A stretch of DNA of 64,000 nucleotides from an uncultured Centipeda sp. Lineage in GTDB: Bacteria > Bacillota > Negativicutes > Selenomonadales > Selenomonadaceae. The stretch is taken from the NCBI GenBank assembly GCA_905372865.1, contig CAJPQT010000002.1, positions 54,179 to 118,178 of the forward strand. Direction: 5' to 3'. The notes under the pieces were generated by a model. It made no database searches, was not told where the DNA came from, and saw only the letters and a list, made by a program, of their open reading frames with translations. Shown piece after piece: positions 32,566 to 41,809 of this stretch. How positions within the stretch are numbered: position 1 is the stretch's first letter; every line of letters begins with the position of its first letter. Position numbers and translations under genes: made by a program.

Positions 32566-34279
32566 TGCACATCCCTCCTCTGTTGTCCGCCGGCAGCAGC
32601 ATCGTGACACAAGTGCCGCCCGCTGGCCGCCGCGTGATCTCGATGCCGTAGTCCATGCCATAGAGCAGCTGAATGCGGCGGTGTATGTTGTAGATGCCTG
32701 TGTGTACACTGCGATTCTCGCCATGCTCCAGCAGCGCACGCATATAACACAGGGTCTCCTCCGACATGCCCGCACCCGCATCCTCGATCACAATATGCAG
32801 CCGGCCGTCATCGACCATAATCCGCGTCGCAATGTGGATCTCCCCCTCCGCATTCGCGCCGTAGTGGATGGCATTCTCCACGATGGGCTGCAGGAGAAGT
32901 TTCGGAACGAAGCACGGCGCGGCGGCCTCTGCAATCTCCTGTGAATAGTCCAGACGCGCACCGAAGCGGTACCGCTGAATCTCGATGTAGTTCTCAAGGT
33001 AGCGGATGTCCTCGGCGAGTGTCACGCACTGCGTACGGTTGTCAATGCTGTAGCGCAGGAGTGCAGAGAGTGCCGTAATCATACGCATGGCAGCATCCGG
33101 ATTGAATTTGGTCATGTATTTTATGTTTTCGAGTGTATTAAAGAGAAAATGCGGGTTAAATTGGGACTCGAGCTGACGCAGCTCCGAGATCACACTTACG
33201 CGTGCCTTTTCCTCATTTTCCTGCATCAACTGTACAAGGCTCTTCACCATGCGGTTGTACTCGCCCGCGATCTCCTCGAACTCATTGCCCGTCCGGATCC
33301 TCAGCTCCCGATGCAGCTCTCCGTACCGCACATCACGAAATGCTGCAACAATCTCATCCATCGCACGCATCTTCTCCGCTGTCTCGCAGCGCACACGGAA
33401 GACGATGAGTGGGATCATGAGAAGCAGCACGGCGAAGAGGATCGCCGCTCCCGTTGCGAACTGTGCGATGCGGCTGCCGACGGGAAGAACGGCATAGACG
33501 GTGAAAAGCCCGTCCAGCACGGGCTCCTGCGACACATAGAACTGCTGCCCATCCACCGCGATCAGACCATGTGCGTCCGCAAGCTCCGGAACGATCTTAT
33601 GAAAGATAGGATCGCGAAAGATCGTCATCGTGGAAAATGGAGCGCGTCCGGAACGATCTGTGATGACAACGTGCATCTTCTCACTCGTCTGGAGGCGTTT
33701 CGCGAGTTCCTGCACAGGCACGACAAAGAGGGCATAGCCCTCTGCTTCTGCTGACAGCGCCCTGTGCAGATGCGCTGTGGGCGACGGTACGCGGATCGCC
33801 TGACCGATAACGTAGTCCCACTCATGGTCTGCACGCGGGACAAATTCCTGAATGCAGCCCTCTGCCCGCTCCATACGTGAGAGAACGCCCCACTGCGGCG
33901 GTGCATCGAGGTAGGAGGGAACGTCGGAGCGCGTCTGAAAGAGCACATGCCGCCGCGCATCCAAAAGATAGAAGCGCGGAAGTGTGCCGTGCAGATTCAG
34001 TTCCGCATACAGCTGTTCAAAATACAGGCGGCGCTCCTCCGCCGCCCCGCGCGTCGGCAGCATGCCATTTGCTGCAAGCGCCGCTGCACGCGTTTCATAG
34101 TCATGCGTCAGCTCTGTAAAGATCTCGCCCGCCGTACGCGCCTCCTCCGCCGTACGCGTCATGACATTCCGCTCCCAGTAAAGGGCTGCAAGGAAGATGC
34201 AGATGAGCGCGATGAGGAGCCCCGGTGTGAGTGCATATTTTAGGAGTGCACTGCGTACTTCATCTTGAAAGCGTCGCAT
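32543..34279 (-). CDS. YesM/LytS-type sensor histidine kinase
   Basis: A 578-residue membrane kinase. Transmembrane helix 1 is at about residues 14-33 and helix 2 at about 270-294 (LLLMIPLIVF), enclosing a periplasmic sensor of about 235 residues. HAMP and the His_kinase domain follow, with the phospho-His in SQFNPHFLFNTLENI, then an ATPase domain (LLLQPIVENAIHYGA, IEDAGAGMSEE). The start at 34279 follows GGGAGG at short range; ATGs 6-10 codons upstream are possible. It overlaps the response regulator gene. In this family the extracellular domain often senses carbohydrates, with or without a periplasmic binding protein. Confidence 0.9.
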   Translation of the reverse strand: MRRFQDEVRSALLKYALTPGLLIALICIFLAALYWERNVMTRTAEEARTAGEIFTELTHDYETRAAALAANGMLPTRGAAEERRLYFEQLYAELNLHGTLPRFYLLDARRHVLFQTRSDVPSYLDAPPQWGVLSRMERAEGCIQEFVPRADHEWDYVIGQAIRVPSPTAHLHRALSAEAEGYALFVVPVQELAKRLQTSEKMHVVITDRSGRAPFSTMTIFRDPIFHKIVPELADAHGLIAVDGQQFYVSQEPVLDGLFTVYAVLPVGSRIAQFATGAAILFAVLLLMIPLIVFRVRCETAEKMRAMDEIVAAFRDVRYGELHRELRIRTGNEFEEIAGEYNRMVKSLVQLMQENEEKARVSVISELRQLESQFNPHFLFNTLENIKYMTKFNPDAAMRMITALSALLRYSIDNRTQCVTLAEDIRYLENYIEIQRYRFGARLDYSQEIAEAAAPCFVPKLLLQPIVENAIHYGANAEGEIHIATRIMVDDGRLHIVIEDAGAGMSEETLCYMRALLEHGENRSVHTGIYNIHRRIQLLYGMDYGIEITRRPAGGTCVTMLLPADNRGGMCNAARSHC

Positions 34280-34342
34280 ACCTCCCACCTTTCCGCGCAT
34301 TTCACACAAATACGAATTTATTATAGCAGAATCTCTGCAAAT

Positions 34343-34380
34343 ACAAAATACCGGAAGGATGCACCCCTCCGGTATTTTGT
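34343..34380 (-). terminator. Terminator of the binding-protein/permease/ATPase operon
   Basis: A 12-bp stem ACAAAATACCGG/CCGGTATTTTGT with a 14-nt loop, 24 bases beyond the stop of the binding-protein gene. Confidence 0.8.
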
Positions 34381-34404
34381 ATGTGACGCAATGGCGCCTT
34401 GAGA

Positions 34405-35436
34405 TTACTGTACGCTTGTGAAGATATCCTTGAACTTGTCAAGCCATGCCTTCTTGTTTTTCTCGACGACCTGCTCGTTGTCGTCGATGATCTTGATCTG
34501 GTCCTTCGGCAGAAGTCCGACCGGCGCGTCCACATCGTCGCGCACGGAGCGGCGGTGGAGCTGTGACGTAATGATGCTCTGCGCTTCCTTGCTCGTGATG
34601 AAGTCGATGAACTTCTTCGCATTCTCCATGTGCTTTGCGTTCTTGATGATGTAGATGCCGTCGGGCTTGGAGATAACGCCCTCCTTCATGTAGATGAGCT
34701 TCACGGGTGCGCCGTCCGCAACGTACTTCGCGCCGCCCTCTTCGAACGTAAGACCCACGGCGTACTCACCGTCCGCTACGCCCTTGTAGACCGCAGACGA
34801 GCCGGAGAGCAGCTTTCCGTCGAGATTGCGGCAGAGCTTCTCCACATAGTCCCAGCCCTTGTCGGGATCGCCATTCCCCATCGCGTAGAGCATGTTGATG
34901 AGGTGCTCGTAGGAGGAGGAGGACTTCGACGGATCGGCAAATGCGATCTTTCCCTTCAGTGCAGGATTCAGCAGATCCTCATACCCCTCGACCTTCACAT
35001 CGCCGAGAAGATTCGTATTGACCATGATGACGCTCGGGATATCCGTGAAGCGCGTCATCGGTCCCTCGGTGTTCTTGAACGCCTTCTGAATGTGATCCTC
35101 GTTCACCGAGGTATAGTTCTCGAAGAGATCCGCCTTCGGCTTCATCGTATTCAGTGAGCCGCCCCAGAAGATGTCGCCGAGCGGATTCGCCTTCTCGGAC
35201 TCGACACGCTTTAAGAGCTCCCCCGTACCCGCCGCGATGACCTCGACCTTTACGCCGCTCTGCTTTTCAAACTCCTCCACGAGAGGATTGATGAATGCAA
35301 GCGGATGCGGGCAGTAGATGACCAGCGAATTGTCGTCTGCCGCTGCCTGCTTTTTCTCTCCCCCACCGCAGCCGGTGAGAGCGCCGCCCAGCATCAGCGA
35401 TGCTGCGAGGACGGCAAACATTTTCTTGAACCTCAT
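34405..35436 (-). CDS. Extracellular solute-binding lipoprotein, ferric-iron (FbpA/AfuA) type
   Basis: A 343-residue periplasmic-type binding protein. The signal ends in a lipobox (LGGALTGC, Cys near residue 23), so it is a lipoprotein. The mature part begins LVIYCPHPLAFINPLVEEFEKQSGVKVEV, typical of the FbpA/AfuA/phosphonate-binding group, with the SSSYEHLINML and DGIYIIKNAKHMENAKKFIDF segments. The usual Tyr pair for Fe(III) is not obvious. The start at 35436 follows AAAAGGAGG. It is the last gene of the operon and delivers the ligand to the permease and ATPase upstream. Iron, hexose-phosphate (AfuA) or another anion remain possible. Confidence 0.88.
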   Translation of the reverse strand: MRFKKMFAVLAASLMLGGALTGCGGGEKKQAAADDNSLVIYCPHPLAFINPLVEEFEKQSGVKVEVIAAGTGELLKRVESEKANPLGDIFWGGSLNTMKPKADLFENYTSVNEDHIQKAFKNTEGPMTRFTDIPSVIMVNTNLLGDVKVEGYEDLLNPALKGKIAFADPSKSSSSYEHLINMLYAMGNGDPDKGWDYVEKLCRNLDGKLLSGSSAVYKGVADGEYAVGLTFEEGGAKYVADGAPVKLIYMKEGVISKPDGIYIIKNAKHMENAKKFIDFITSKEAQSIITSQLHRRSVRDDVDAPVGLLPKDQIKIIDDNEQVVEKNKKAWLDKFKDIFTSVQ

Positions 35437-35494
35437 GAAAAGAACCTCCTTTTGACAGAAAACCATCTATGAAAAAGGCTTTTGCCTAAAAGCC

Positions 35495-37150
35495 CTACAG
35501 CGTGACATCCTTGCTGCCCGAAACCTTGAAGAACGTCACCATCGCAGCGATTGTCGTCAGCGTGAGGATGGTCGAGAGCGCTGCAGCCGTACCGTAGCTC
35601 GCGCGGATGACCTCCGTGTAGATTGCGACCGACATCGTCTTCGTCATACCCGTGAAGAGGATGACCGAGGAACTGAGTTCGTTGATCGCTGTGATCCACG
35701 AGAGGATCGCCCCGCTCATGACCCCGGGCAGCATCATGATCGCCGTCACCTTAAAGAACGTTTTGAGCGGCGAGGCTCCGAGGCTGATGGATGCCTCCTC
35801 AATGCTCGGGCTGATCTGATAGAGGATCGCGGAACTTGAGCGCAGTGTATAGGGCAGACGCCTTATAACGAGTGAGATGATAATGATGAGCGCTGTCCCT
35901 GAGAGCAGGATCGGCTCCTCGTTGAACGCGAGCAGCAGCGTGATGCCGAGCACCGAGCCCGGGATAATATACGGGAACATCGTGAGTGTGTCAATGATGT
36001 CCGTGAGCATACTCTTGCGCCGCGTCGTAAGGTATGCGACCGTCATGCCGAGGAATACGATGGCAAGGATCGCCGCCGTACTGTAAAGGTAGGTGTTCGA
36101 GATCGCGGTGCCGAGGCTGCTGAAGATCGTCGTGTAGCTCTCAAGCGAATACCCGCCCGTAAAGACTGCACCACGTGTCTCGAGAAACGACGTGTAGATG
36201 ACGACAAGCTGCGGAATCATCGACAGTGCGACGAGCAGATAGATCAGAACGTGCACAGTGACATTTCCCGCGCCCTTCATCTCCTTTACCTCGATGGGAC
36301 GGAGGGAGCTCATCGTAAAGGACTTGCGGCTCACCACATATTTTTGCAGCAGGAAGATGGTCGAGGTGATGACAACCATGATCGCCGCCATCGCCGCCGC
36401 GAAGTTCGCCTGATCGCCCACCTCATTGATGAACTCCGAGTAGATCATGACCGGCATGACGTTGAAGCCCTCGCCAATCAGCATCGGCGTGCCGAAATCC
36501 GCCATTGCATTCATGAAGACCATGAGCGCTCCCGCGAGGATCGTCGGCGTGATAAGCGGTACGATGACCGTCACCACCTTGCGCACGCCGCTGCAGCCGA
36601 GGCTCTCCGCTGCCTCAATCAAGGCGGAGTCGATGTTCTTCATCGCGCCCGCCGCATAGAGGTAGATGAACGGATAGAGCTTGAGCGTCAGGACAAGCAG
36701 GATACCCGAGAATCCATAGATCGACGGGAACTCGTACTGAAACGTTTCCTGCAGCCACTGTGTTAGAATGCCGCTGCGCCCGCCGATGAGGATCCACGAG
36801 TACGCACCGATGAACGGCGGCGAGAGCAGCGAGATGATGATGCAGATCTCAAGCGCACTCTTGAAACGGATACGGTAGAGTGTCATAAAGTACGCGAGTG
36901 CCGTGCCGATCACAATCGCGAGCACCGTCACACACGCAGTCACGCTGAAGCTGTTGATCATCGACTGATAGTAATATTTCCGCTCGAAGAAATGAGAGAA
37001 ATGTGCGAGCGTAAACTCTCCCGTCACCGCGTCTTGGAACGCTGATGCAAAGAGCGAGAAGAGCGGATAGATAAGGAAAAGGCTGAACACCGCGATGGAG
37101 AGCAGCGTAATCCCGGTCCAGAAATCCCAGCGCAGCTTGAGCCTACTCAT
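35495..37150 (-). CDS. ABC transporter permease, fused double-domain FbpB type
   Basis: A 551-residue permease that carries two binding-protein-dependent transport domains in one chain, as in FbpB/SfuB/AfuB. About twelve hydrophobic helices are visible. The EAA loops with the G-x9-LP pattern occur in both halves (EAAESLGCSGVRKVVTVIVPLI and EEASISLGASPLKTFFKVTAIMM, each read in pieces). The start at 37150 overlaps the ATPase stop by 8 bases, indicating coupling. It works with the ATPase and lipoprotein of the same operon. Confidence 0.92.
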   Translation of the reverse strand: MSRLKLRWDFWTGITLLSIAVFSLFLIYPLFSLFASAFQDAVTGEFTLAHFSHFFERKYYYQSMINSFSVTACVTVLAIVIGTALAYFMTLYRIRFKSALEICIIISLLSPPFIGAYSWILIGGRSGILTQWLQETFQYEFPSIYGFSGILLVLTLKLYPFIYLYAAGAMKNIDSALIEAAESLGCSGVRKVVTVIVPLITPTILAGALMVFMNAMADFGTPMLIGEGFNVMPVMIYSEFINEVGDQANFAAAMAAIMVVITSTIFLLQKYVVSRKSFTMSSLRPIEVKEMKGAGNVTVHVLIYLLVALSMIPQLVVIYTSFLETRGAVFTGGYSLESYTTIFSSLGTAISNTYLYSTAAILAIVFLGMTVAYLTTRRKSMLTDIIDTLTMFPYIIPGSVLGITLLLAFNEEPILLSGTALIIIISLVIRRLPYTLRSSSAILYQISPSIEEASISLGASPLKTFFKVTAIMMLPGVMSGAILSWITAINELSSSVILFTGMTKTMSVAIYTEVIRASYGTAAALSTILTLTTIAAMVTFFKVSGSKDVTL

Positions 37151-38261
37151 AGCGCACCACATCCTTCAGGATATTGCGCGCACCGTCCGCCGTGAAGATA
37201 TTGACCTTCCGTGCATTCGGCCGCAGATGCACCGTGTCCCCCACCTCGAGCTGCTGTGTCGCATGACCGAGATCCTGCGAGAACTCGAGTGAGGCCTGCT
37301 GCGGCAGGACCATCTCATCGTCAAAGTCCAGACTGTAGTTGATGTACTTGCCGAGGAAAACCTTCGTCTTCACCTTGCACGGCAGGCCATCCTCCTGAAT
37401 GGAGAGCTCCTCGGGGCGCACGGAGATCACAACCTCCATGCCGTCCTCTGCCTCGGCACCGAGGTTCGCCATCGGCATCTCATAGCCGTTGCGGAAGGTG
37501 ACGCACACCCTATCGCCCGACTTTTGCACGCGTCCGTGGAACAGGTTGGAGTGTCCGATAAAGGTCGAGACAAAGATGTTCCACGGTCGTTCGTAGATCG
37601 TCTGCGGTCGTGCCGTCTGCTGAATCTCGCCCTTGTTCATGACGGCAATGCGGTCAGAGATCGACAGTGCCTCCTCCTGATCGTGCGTGACGTAGACCGT
37701 CGTGATCCCGACCGTCTTCTGCACCGCGCGGATTGCCGAACGCATCTCAATGCGCAGCTTCGCGTCGAGGTTCGAGAGCGGCTCGTCCATCAGCAGCACA
37801 CTCGGATGAATGACGATCGCACGTGCGAGCGCCACACGCTGCTGCTGTCCGCCCGAGAGGCGTTCGGGGAGACGATCCTGATAGTCCGCGATCTGTACGA
37901 CATCGAGGATGCGGTCCACCTTCTCCTTCATCTCCGCCTTCGGCACATCGCGCAGCTTCAGCCCGTACTCCACATTCTGCCGCACGGTCAGATGCGGAAA
38001 GATCGCGTAGCTCTGAAACACCATGCCAATGTTCCGCTTGTGCGCGGGAATATCGTTCATGCGCTGCTCATTGAAGAGGATATCTCCCCCCTCAATGCTG
38101 TTGAATCCCGCGATCATGCGCAGGAGCGTCGTCTTGCCGCAGCCCGAAGGACCGAGCAGAGTGAAGAACTCTCCGTTGTGGATGTGTTCCGTAATCCCCG
38201 GAATGATGGTGAGATCGCCATATCGTTTCACGGCATTCTCAATGTGAATCGCAACGCTCAT
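37143..38261 (-). CDS. ABC transporter ATP-binding protein, FbpC type
   Basis: A 372-residue ATPase with Walker A GPSGCGKTTLLRMIAG near residue 36, Q-loop GMVFQSYAIFPHLTV, signature LSGGQQQRVALARA, Walker B VLLMDEPLSNLD and switch VTHDQEEAL. A C-terminal TOBE-like regulatory domain (about 240-372) includes VISVRPEELSI. The start at 38261 follows TTGGAGGGG. This FbpC/PotA-like subunit heads the importer operon. A -10 box TATACT lies at 38325-38330. Confidence 0.92.
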   Translation of the reverse strand: MSVAIHIENAVKRYGDLTIIPGITEHIHNGEFFTLLGPSGCGKTTLLRMIAGFNSIEGGDILFNEQRMNDIPAHKRNIGMVFQSYAIFPHLTVRQNVEYGLKLRDVPKAEMKEKVDRILDVVQIADYQDRLPERLSGGQQQRVALARAIVIHPSVLLMDEPLSNLDAKLRIEMRSAIRAVQKTVGITTVYVTHDQEEALSISDRIAVMNKGEIQQTARPQTIYERPWNIFVSTFIGHSNLFHGRVQKSGDRVCVTFRNGYEMPMANLGAEAEDGMEVVISVRPEELSIQEDGLPCKVKTKVFLGKYINYSLDFDDEMVLPQQASLEFSQDLGHATQQLEVGDTVHLRPNARKVNIFTADGARNILKDVVRYE

Positions 38262-38324
38262 AGAATCCCCTCCAACTTTTAGCAGCATCGAACCCCTTCA
38301 CTCTTTATTCGTCTGATTATTTAT

Positions 38325-38330
38325 AGTATA
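38325..38330 (-). promoter_or_regulatory. -10 box of the importer operon
   Basis: Minus-strand TATACT about 64 bases before the ATPase start, in an A+T-rich gap. The -35 is weak, in line with control by an activator such as the adjacent response regulator. Confidence 0.45.
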
Positions 38331-38401
38331 CGAAAAGAATCGGCAAAAGAATATCCATAAATCTGCAAAAATATCCGAAAAACTGAACTCACTTATAAAA
38401 C

Positions 38402-38446
38402 AAAAATCCCCCATCAATAGGAAGCTAGCCTATGATGAGAGATTTT
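38402..38446 (-). terminator. Putative terminator downstream of the PLP lyase gene
   Basis: An imperfect stem of about 16 bp (AAAATC...CCTATTGATG side pairs with CATCATAGG...GATTTT) followed by TTTTTG on the minus strand, about 118 bases past the lyase stop. The 38447-38564 stretch between them holds nothing I recognise. Confidence 0.6.
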
Positions 38447-38564
38447 GGGCATGGATGAAACTTGGGATGTGCGCGATGTTCTCCAAAGCCCCCCCTAGTG
38501 AAACAAGCGGGCGGCCACTTGCGCAGCGATGTGTTTGCGTGGAGCACACATACAGAAACAGAAA

Positions 38565-39797
38565 TCACAGGATTGCTTCCGCCGCCGCCATCACGCCGAG
38601 CGCAGCGTGCTCGAACGTCAGCCCGCCCTGCAGATAGATGCAGTACGGTTCACGCATGGGGCCGTCCGCACTCAGCTCGATCGATGCGCCCTGCACGAAC
38701 GTTCCCGCTGCCATGATAATCTGGTCGGCATACCCCGGCATATCCCACGGCTCGGGTGCGGCGAACGCATCCACGGGTGACATGGCCTGAATTGCACGCG
38801 CGAATGCCTTCATCCGTTCCGCATCCCCAAGTACAATCGCCTGTATGATGTCGCTGCGTGCATCTGTGAAGCGCGGGAATGTATGACATCCCAGCCCCTC
38901 GAAGATGCCCGCAGCAAAGACTGCCCCCTTGAGGGCCTGCGCAACGACGTGCGGTGCGAGGAAAAGTCCCTGAAAGAGCAGGCGATTCGAGATGAGGCTC
39001 GCGCCAAGCTCGTCCCCCATCCCCGGTGCGGTCAGGCGATAGGATGCCATCTCCACGAGCGTGCTCCGCCCTGCGATATAGCCGCCCGTCGGCGCAAGGC
39101 CGCCGCCGGGGTTCTTGATGAGCGAGCCTGCCATGATGTCGACCGTAGGGATCTCCGTCGGCTCAACGGTATCGACGAACTCTCCATAGCAGTTGTCAAC
39201 AAATACAATGCAGTTTGGATTCACTGCCTTGATCCGTGCGCTGACCGTACGGATATCCTCGATGCTGAGGGGCTCACGCGCACTGTAGCCGCGCGAACGC
39301 TGCACCAGTGCAACCTTCGTCCGCGCCGTCACAATGCGGTCAATGCCATCCAGATCGACGTGTCCATCCCGCATCGGCAGCTCATCATAGAGCACACCGA
39401 ACTCCTTCAGAGACCCGATACTCTCATGCGCCCAGCCAATCACGGTCTGCATCGTATCGTAAGGTGTGCCCGTGATGGAGACGAGCTGATCGCCGGGACG
39501 CAGGATGCCGAACAGCACCGTTGCAAGCGCGTGCGTCCCCGAGACGAACTGCGTCCGCACGAGCGCACGCTCCGCACCAAAGACGCGGGCGTAGAGCTCG
39601 TCCAGCTTCTCGCGCCCGAGATCACTGTACGCATAACCCGCACTCACGCCGAAATGCGCGTCTGAGACGCGGCACGCCCGCATGGCATTGAGTACCTTTC
39701 GCGTATTGAACTCCGCCGTCTCATCCATGCGTGCAAACGCCGCGCGTGCCCGCTCAATAACATCAGCGCGCAGTGCGCCTAACCCGTCTCTCTGCAA
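38565..39797 (-). CDS. PLP-dependent lyase of the methionine gamma-lyase / YnbB (aluminium resistance) family
   Basis: A 410-residue fold-type I PLP enzyme. The Schiff-base lysine is in DIMAGSLIKNPGGGLAPTGGYIAG, and RTQFVSGTHALATVLFG forms the cofactor phosphate region. This matches the Bacillus YnbB group, often annotated as aluminium resistance protein or methionine gamma-lyase family; a true physiological substrate is not established. The reading frame opens with TTG at 39797 after GGGAGGAAACA; no in-frame ATG exists between this and the previous gene's stop 15 bases upstream, so a TTG start is the best call. Confidence 0.88.
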   Translation of the reverse strand: MQRDGLGALRADVIERARAAFARMDETAEFNTRKVLNAMRACRVSDAHFGVSAGYAYSDLGREKLDELYARVFGAERALVRTQFVSGTHALATVLFGILRPGDQLVSITGTPYDTMQTVIGWAHESIGSLKEFGVLYDELPMRDGHVDLDGIDRIVTARTKVALVQRSRGYSAREPLSIEDIRTVSARIKAVNPNCIVFVDNCYGEFVDTVEPTEIPTVDIMAGSLIKNPGGGLAPTGGYIAGRSTLVEMASYRLTAPGMGDELGASLISNRLLFQGLFLAPHVVAQALKGAVFAAGIFEGLGCHTFPRFTDARSDIIQAIVLGDAERMKAFARAIQAMSPVDAFAAPEPWDMPGYADQIIMAAGTFVQGASIELSADGPMREPYCIYLQGGLTFEHAALGVMAAAEAIL

Positions 39798-39811
39798 TGT
39801 TTCCTCCCATT

Positions 39812-40504
39812 CTACCCGTTCTTTTCCAATTCCGACTGCGCACGCGCCGTGCGCAGATAGGACACAAGATGCAGTTTCAGCCGCTGCTCCAGTTCCTCAA
39901 GATCCGCTGCGTCAAACGAGTAACTCACATACGGCATATGGTTCACGTGATACTCGCCGAAGAACTCATTCCGATAGCAGTTGTAATAGATGCCGACATC
40001 GTTGCCCCGCGCAAAATCCACATAGTCAATGATGAGGAAGGACCCGTTCGTCAGCTGTACCGGCGCAGATGGACGGACAAAGAGCTCGAAGCCCTCAAGC
40101 TCCTCAGGAAGCGCGGTGCCATACGTCCACGTCTCGATGCTCTCACGCACGGGCAGTAGCTCTTGTGTTGCCAGAGCGTCAGCGTGCAGCTCCGCTATCA
40201 CGCACGGCAGTGCACGCCGCAGTTCTCTGCCAAACGCCGTCAAATCGCCGTAAATGAAGGACGGCAGAGCAAAGTCCACCACACCGACCTCTACGCGCAG
40301 CTTGTACGATGCTGTTCCGGCATCATAGAAACCGACAACCGCACGGTGCTCCGCCGCACAGTCGTAGCGAAAGAACGCATACTGTGCTTCACACAGCTCC
40401 CGCACTCTCGATAAAACAAAGCCTTCGATCTCTGCGGGGAGCTCATCGAGCACAGTCCACTCCGCGAGTGCCGCATCAATTTCTTCCGTGAATTCCTCAG
40501 CCAT
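39812..40504 (-). CDS. Hypothetical protein
   Basis: A 230-residue soluble protein I cannot name. It is acidic, with the pattern EIDAALAEWTVLDELPAEIEGFVLSRVRELC at the N-terminus, a central EVGVVDFALPSFIYGDL and FLIIDYVDFARGNDVGIYYNCYRNEFFGEYHVNHMPYV toward the end; many aromatics suggest a compact mixed fold. There is no signal peptide or membrane helix. I choose the ATG at 40504 rather than the TTG before it, with AAGAGG upstream. It lies between pyrE and the PLP lyase on the same strand and is likely co-transcribed with pyrF-pyrE. Confidence 0.7.
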   Translation of the reverse strand: MAEEFTEEIDAALAEWTVLDELPAEIEGFVLSRVRELCEAQYAFFRYDCAAEHRAVVGFYDAGTASYKLRVEVGVVDFALPSFIYGDLTAFGRELRRALPCVIAELHADALATQELLPVRESIETWTYGTALPEELEGFELFVRPSAPVQLTNGSFLIIDYVDFARGNDVGIYYNCYRNEFFGEYHVNHMPYVSYSFDAADLEELEQRLKLHLVSYLRTARAQSELEKNG

Positions 40505-40516
40505 CAAATACGCCTC

Positions 40517-41092
40517 TTACTTGCCCGTACGCCCGCGTTTCGTCATCGGAATGCCCTTCGCGCAGAGTGGGCAGCTCTCCGGCGCATAGGTCTCCACATC
40601 CATCGTGAGGAGTGCCGCAGCAGGCACATCGCCGAAATCCGCCTTGCCGCCGCTGCGGTCAACGAGCATGGAGACCGCAACGGGAACAGCACCCGCCGCC
40701 TTGACCACCTCAATGACCTCCTTGATCGAGCCGCCCGTCGTCACGATATCCTCGACGATGAGAACACGCTCCCCCTTGCGCAGCGAAAAGCCGCGGCGAA
40801 ACGTCATCTTCCCGTCCACGCGCTCCGTGAAGATCGCGCGCGTCCCGAGCGATTTTCCCGTTTCATGCGCGAGCAGGATCCCGCCCGTCACGGGGCCGAC
40901 CACCGTCTCAATCTGTGCATCCTTGAACTTCTCCGCCATTGCGGCGCAGAGCTGCGCCGTGTAGGCGGGATGCTGGAGCACATTGAACTTCTCGACGTAG
41001 TGCGGGCTGTGCAGACCCGAGGTCAGCAAGAAATGCCCATCCATAATTGCACCCGTTTTGACAAGCAGTGCGCGTACTTCTTCCTGCGTCAT
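40517..41092 (-). CDS. pyrE: Orotate phosphoribosyltransferase
   Basis: A 191-residue enzyme joining orotate to PRPP to give OMP. The PRPP-binding loop LIVEDIVTTGGSIKEV and the N-terminal HFLLTSGLHSPHYVEKF are clear, with GPVTGGILLAHETG in the core. The C-terminus has a CPLCAKGI pair of cysteines, as in the Crenarchaeal/Firmicute long form. Its ATG overlaps the pyrF stop (ATGA). Confidence 0.95.
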   Translation of the reverse strand: MTQEEVRALLVKTGAIMDGHFLLTSGLHSPHYVEKFNVLQHPAYTAQLCAAMAEKFKDAQIETVVGPVTGGILLAHETGKSLGTRAIFTERVDGKMTFRRGFSLRKGERVLIVEDIVTTGGSIKEVIEVVKAAGAVPVAVSMLVDRSGGKADFGDVPAAALLTMDVETYAPESCPLCAKGIPMTKRGRTGK

Positions 41093-41805
41093 GATACAGC
41101 CTCCATCTCTCTCAAAATCTCCTCTGCCGCTGCGCGCGGATTCTCTGCCGCATAGATTGCCCGTCCGACCACAATCTGCGATGCACCTGCACGTATTGCC
41201 CCTGCCGGTGTCATCACGCGCCTCTGATCGTCGTGCGATGCCCCTGCGGGACGGATGCCCGGCGTAACGATCAGGAAATCATCGCCGCATACGCGGCGAA
41301 TCTCTGCCGTCTCGGCAGGAGAAGCAACCACACCGTCAAGCCCTGCCTCCTGAGCAAGCTTTGCGCGGCGCAGCACTGCGTCGGCAATCGTCCCCGTGTG
41401 TCCAAGCCCTGCCCAGTCCTGGGCATCCATGCTTGTGAGCACAGTAACGCCGATCAGCCGGGGACAGGGAACACCCATTTCGTCTGCCGCACGATGCAGC
41501 GCCTCACGTGCCGTCTGCATCATACGCAGCCCGCCCGCCGTGTGGACGTTCAGGATGTCGGGACGAAGACGCAGCAGTGAGCAGAGTCCGTTGCCGACCG
41601 TATTGGGGATATCATGCAGCTTCAGGTCGAGGAATACTTTTTTTTCTCGCTCCTTCAACCATGCGACGATATCCCCACCGAGTGCATAGAAGAGCTCCAT
41701 GCCCACCTTGTAATAGCTGACGCTCGTACCAAGCCGCTCCACAAGACGCTCTGCATCGTCCCGCGTCGGCACATCGAGTGCCGCAATCAACCGTTCGTCT
41801 GTCAT
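41089..41805 (-). CDS. pyrF: Orotidine 5'-phosphate decarboxylase
   Basis: A 238-residue TIM-barrel enzyme, last step of UMP synthesis. The catalytic DLKLHDIPNTVGN (K-D pair) is present, with LIAALDVPTRDDAERLV at the N-terminus and IVGRAIYAAENPRAAAEEI at the phosphate end. The start at 41805 follows GAGGAG. pyrF and pyrE are coupled here; other pyr genes are outside the window. Confidence 0.96.
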   Translation of the reverse strand: MTDERLIAALDVPTRDDAERLVERLGTSVSYYKVGMELFYALGGDIVAWLKEREKKVFLDLKLHDIPNTVGNGLCSLLRLRPDILNVHTAGGLRMMQTAREALHRAADEMGVPCPRLIGVTVLTSMDAQDWAGLGHTGTIADAVLRRAKLAQEAGLDGVVASPAETAEIRRVCGDDFLIVTPGIRPAGASHDDQRRVMTPAGAIRAGASQIVVGRAIYAAENPRAAAEEILREMEAVS

Positions 41806-41809
41806 TGTC

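Noticed and set aside
32566..32781. N-terminal extension of the response regulator
   Set aside because: It overlaps the kinase gene; the receiver domain begins exactly at the ATG at 32565.
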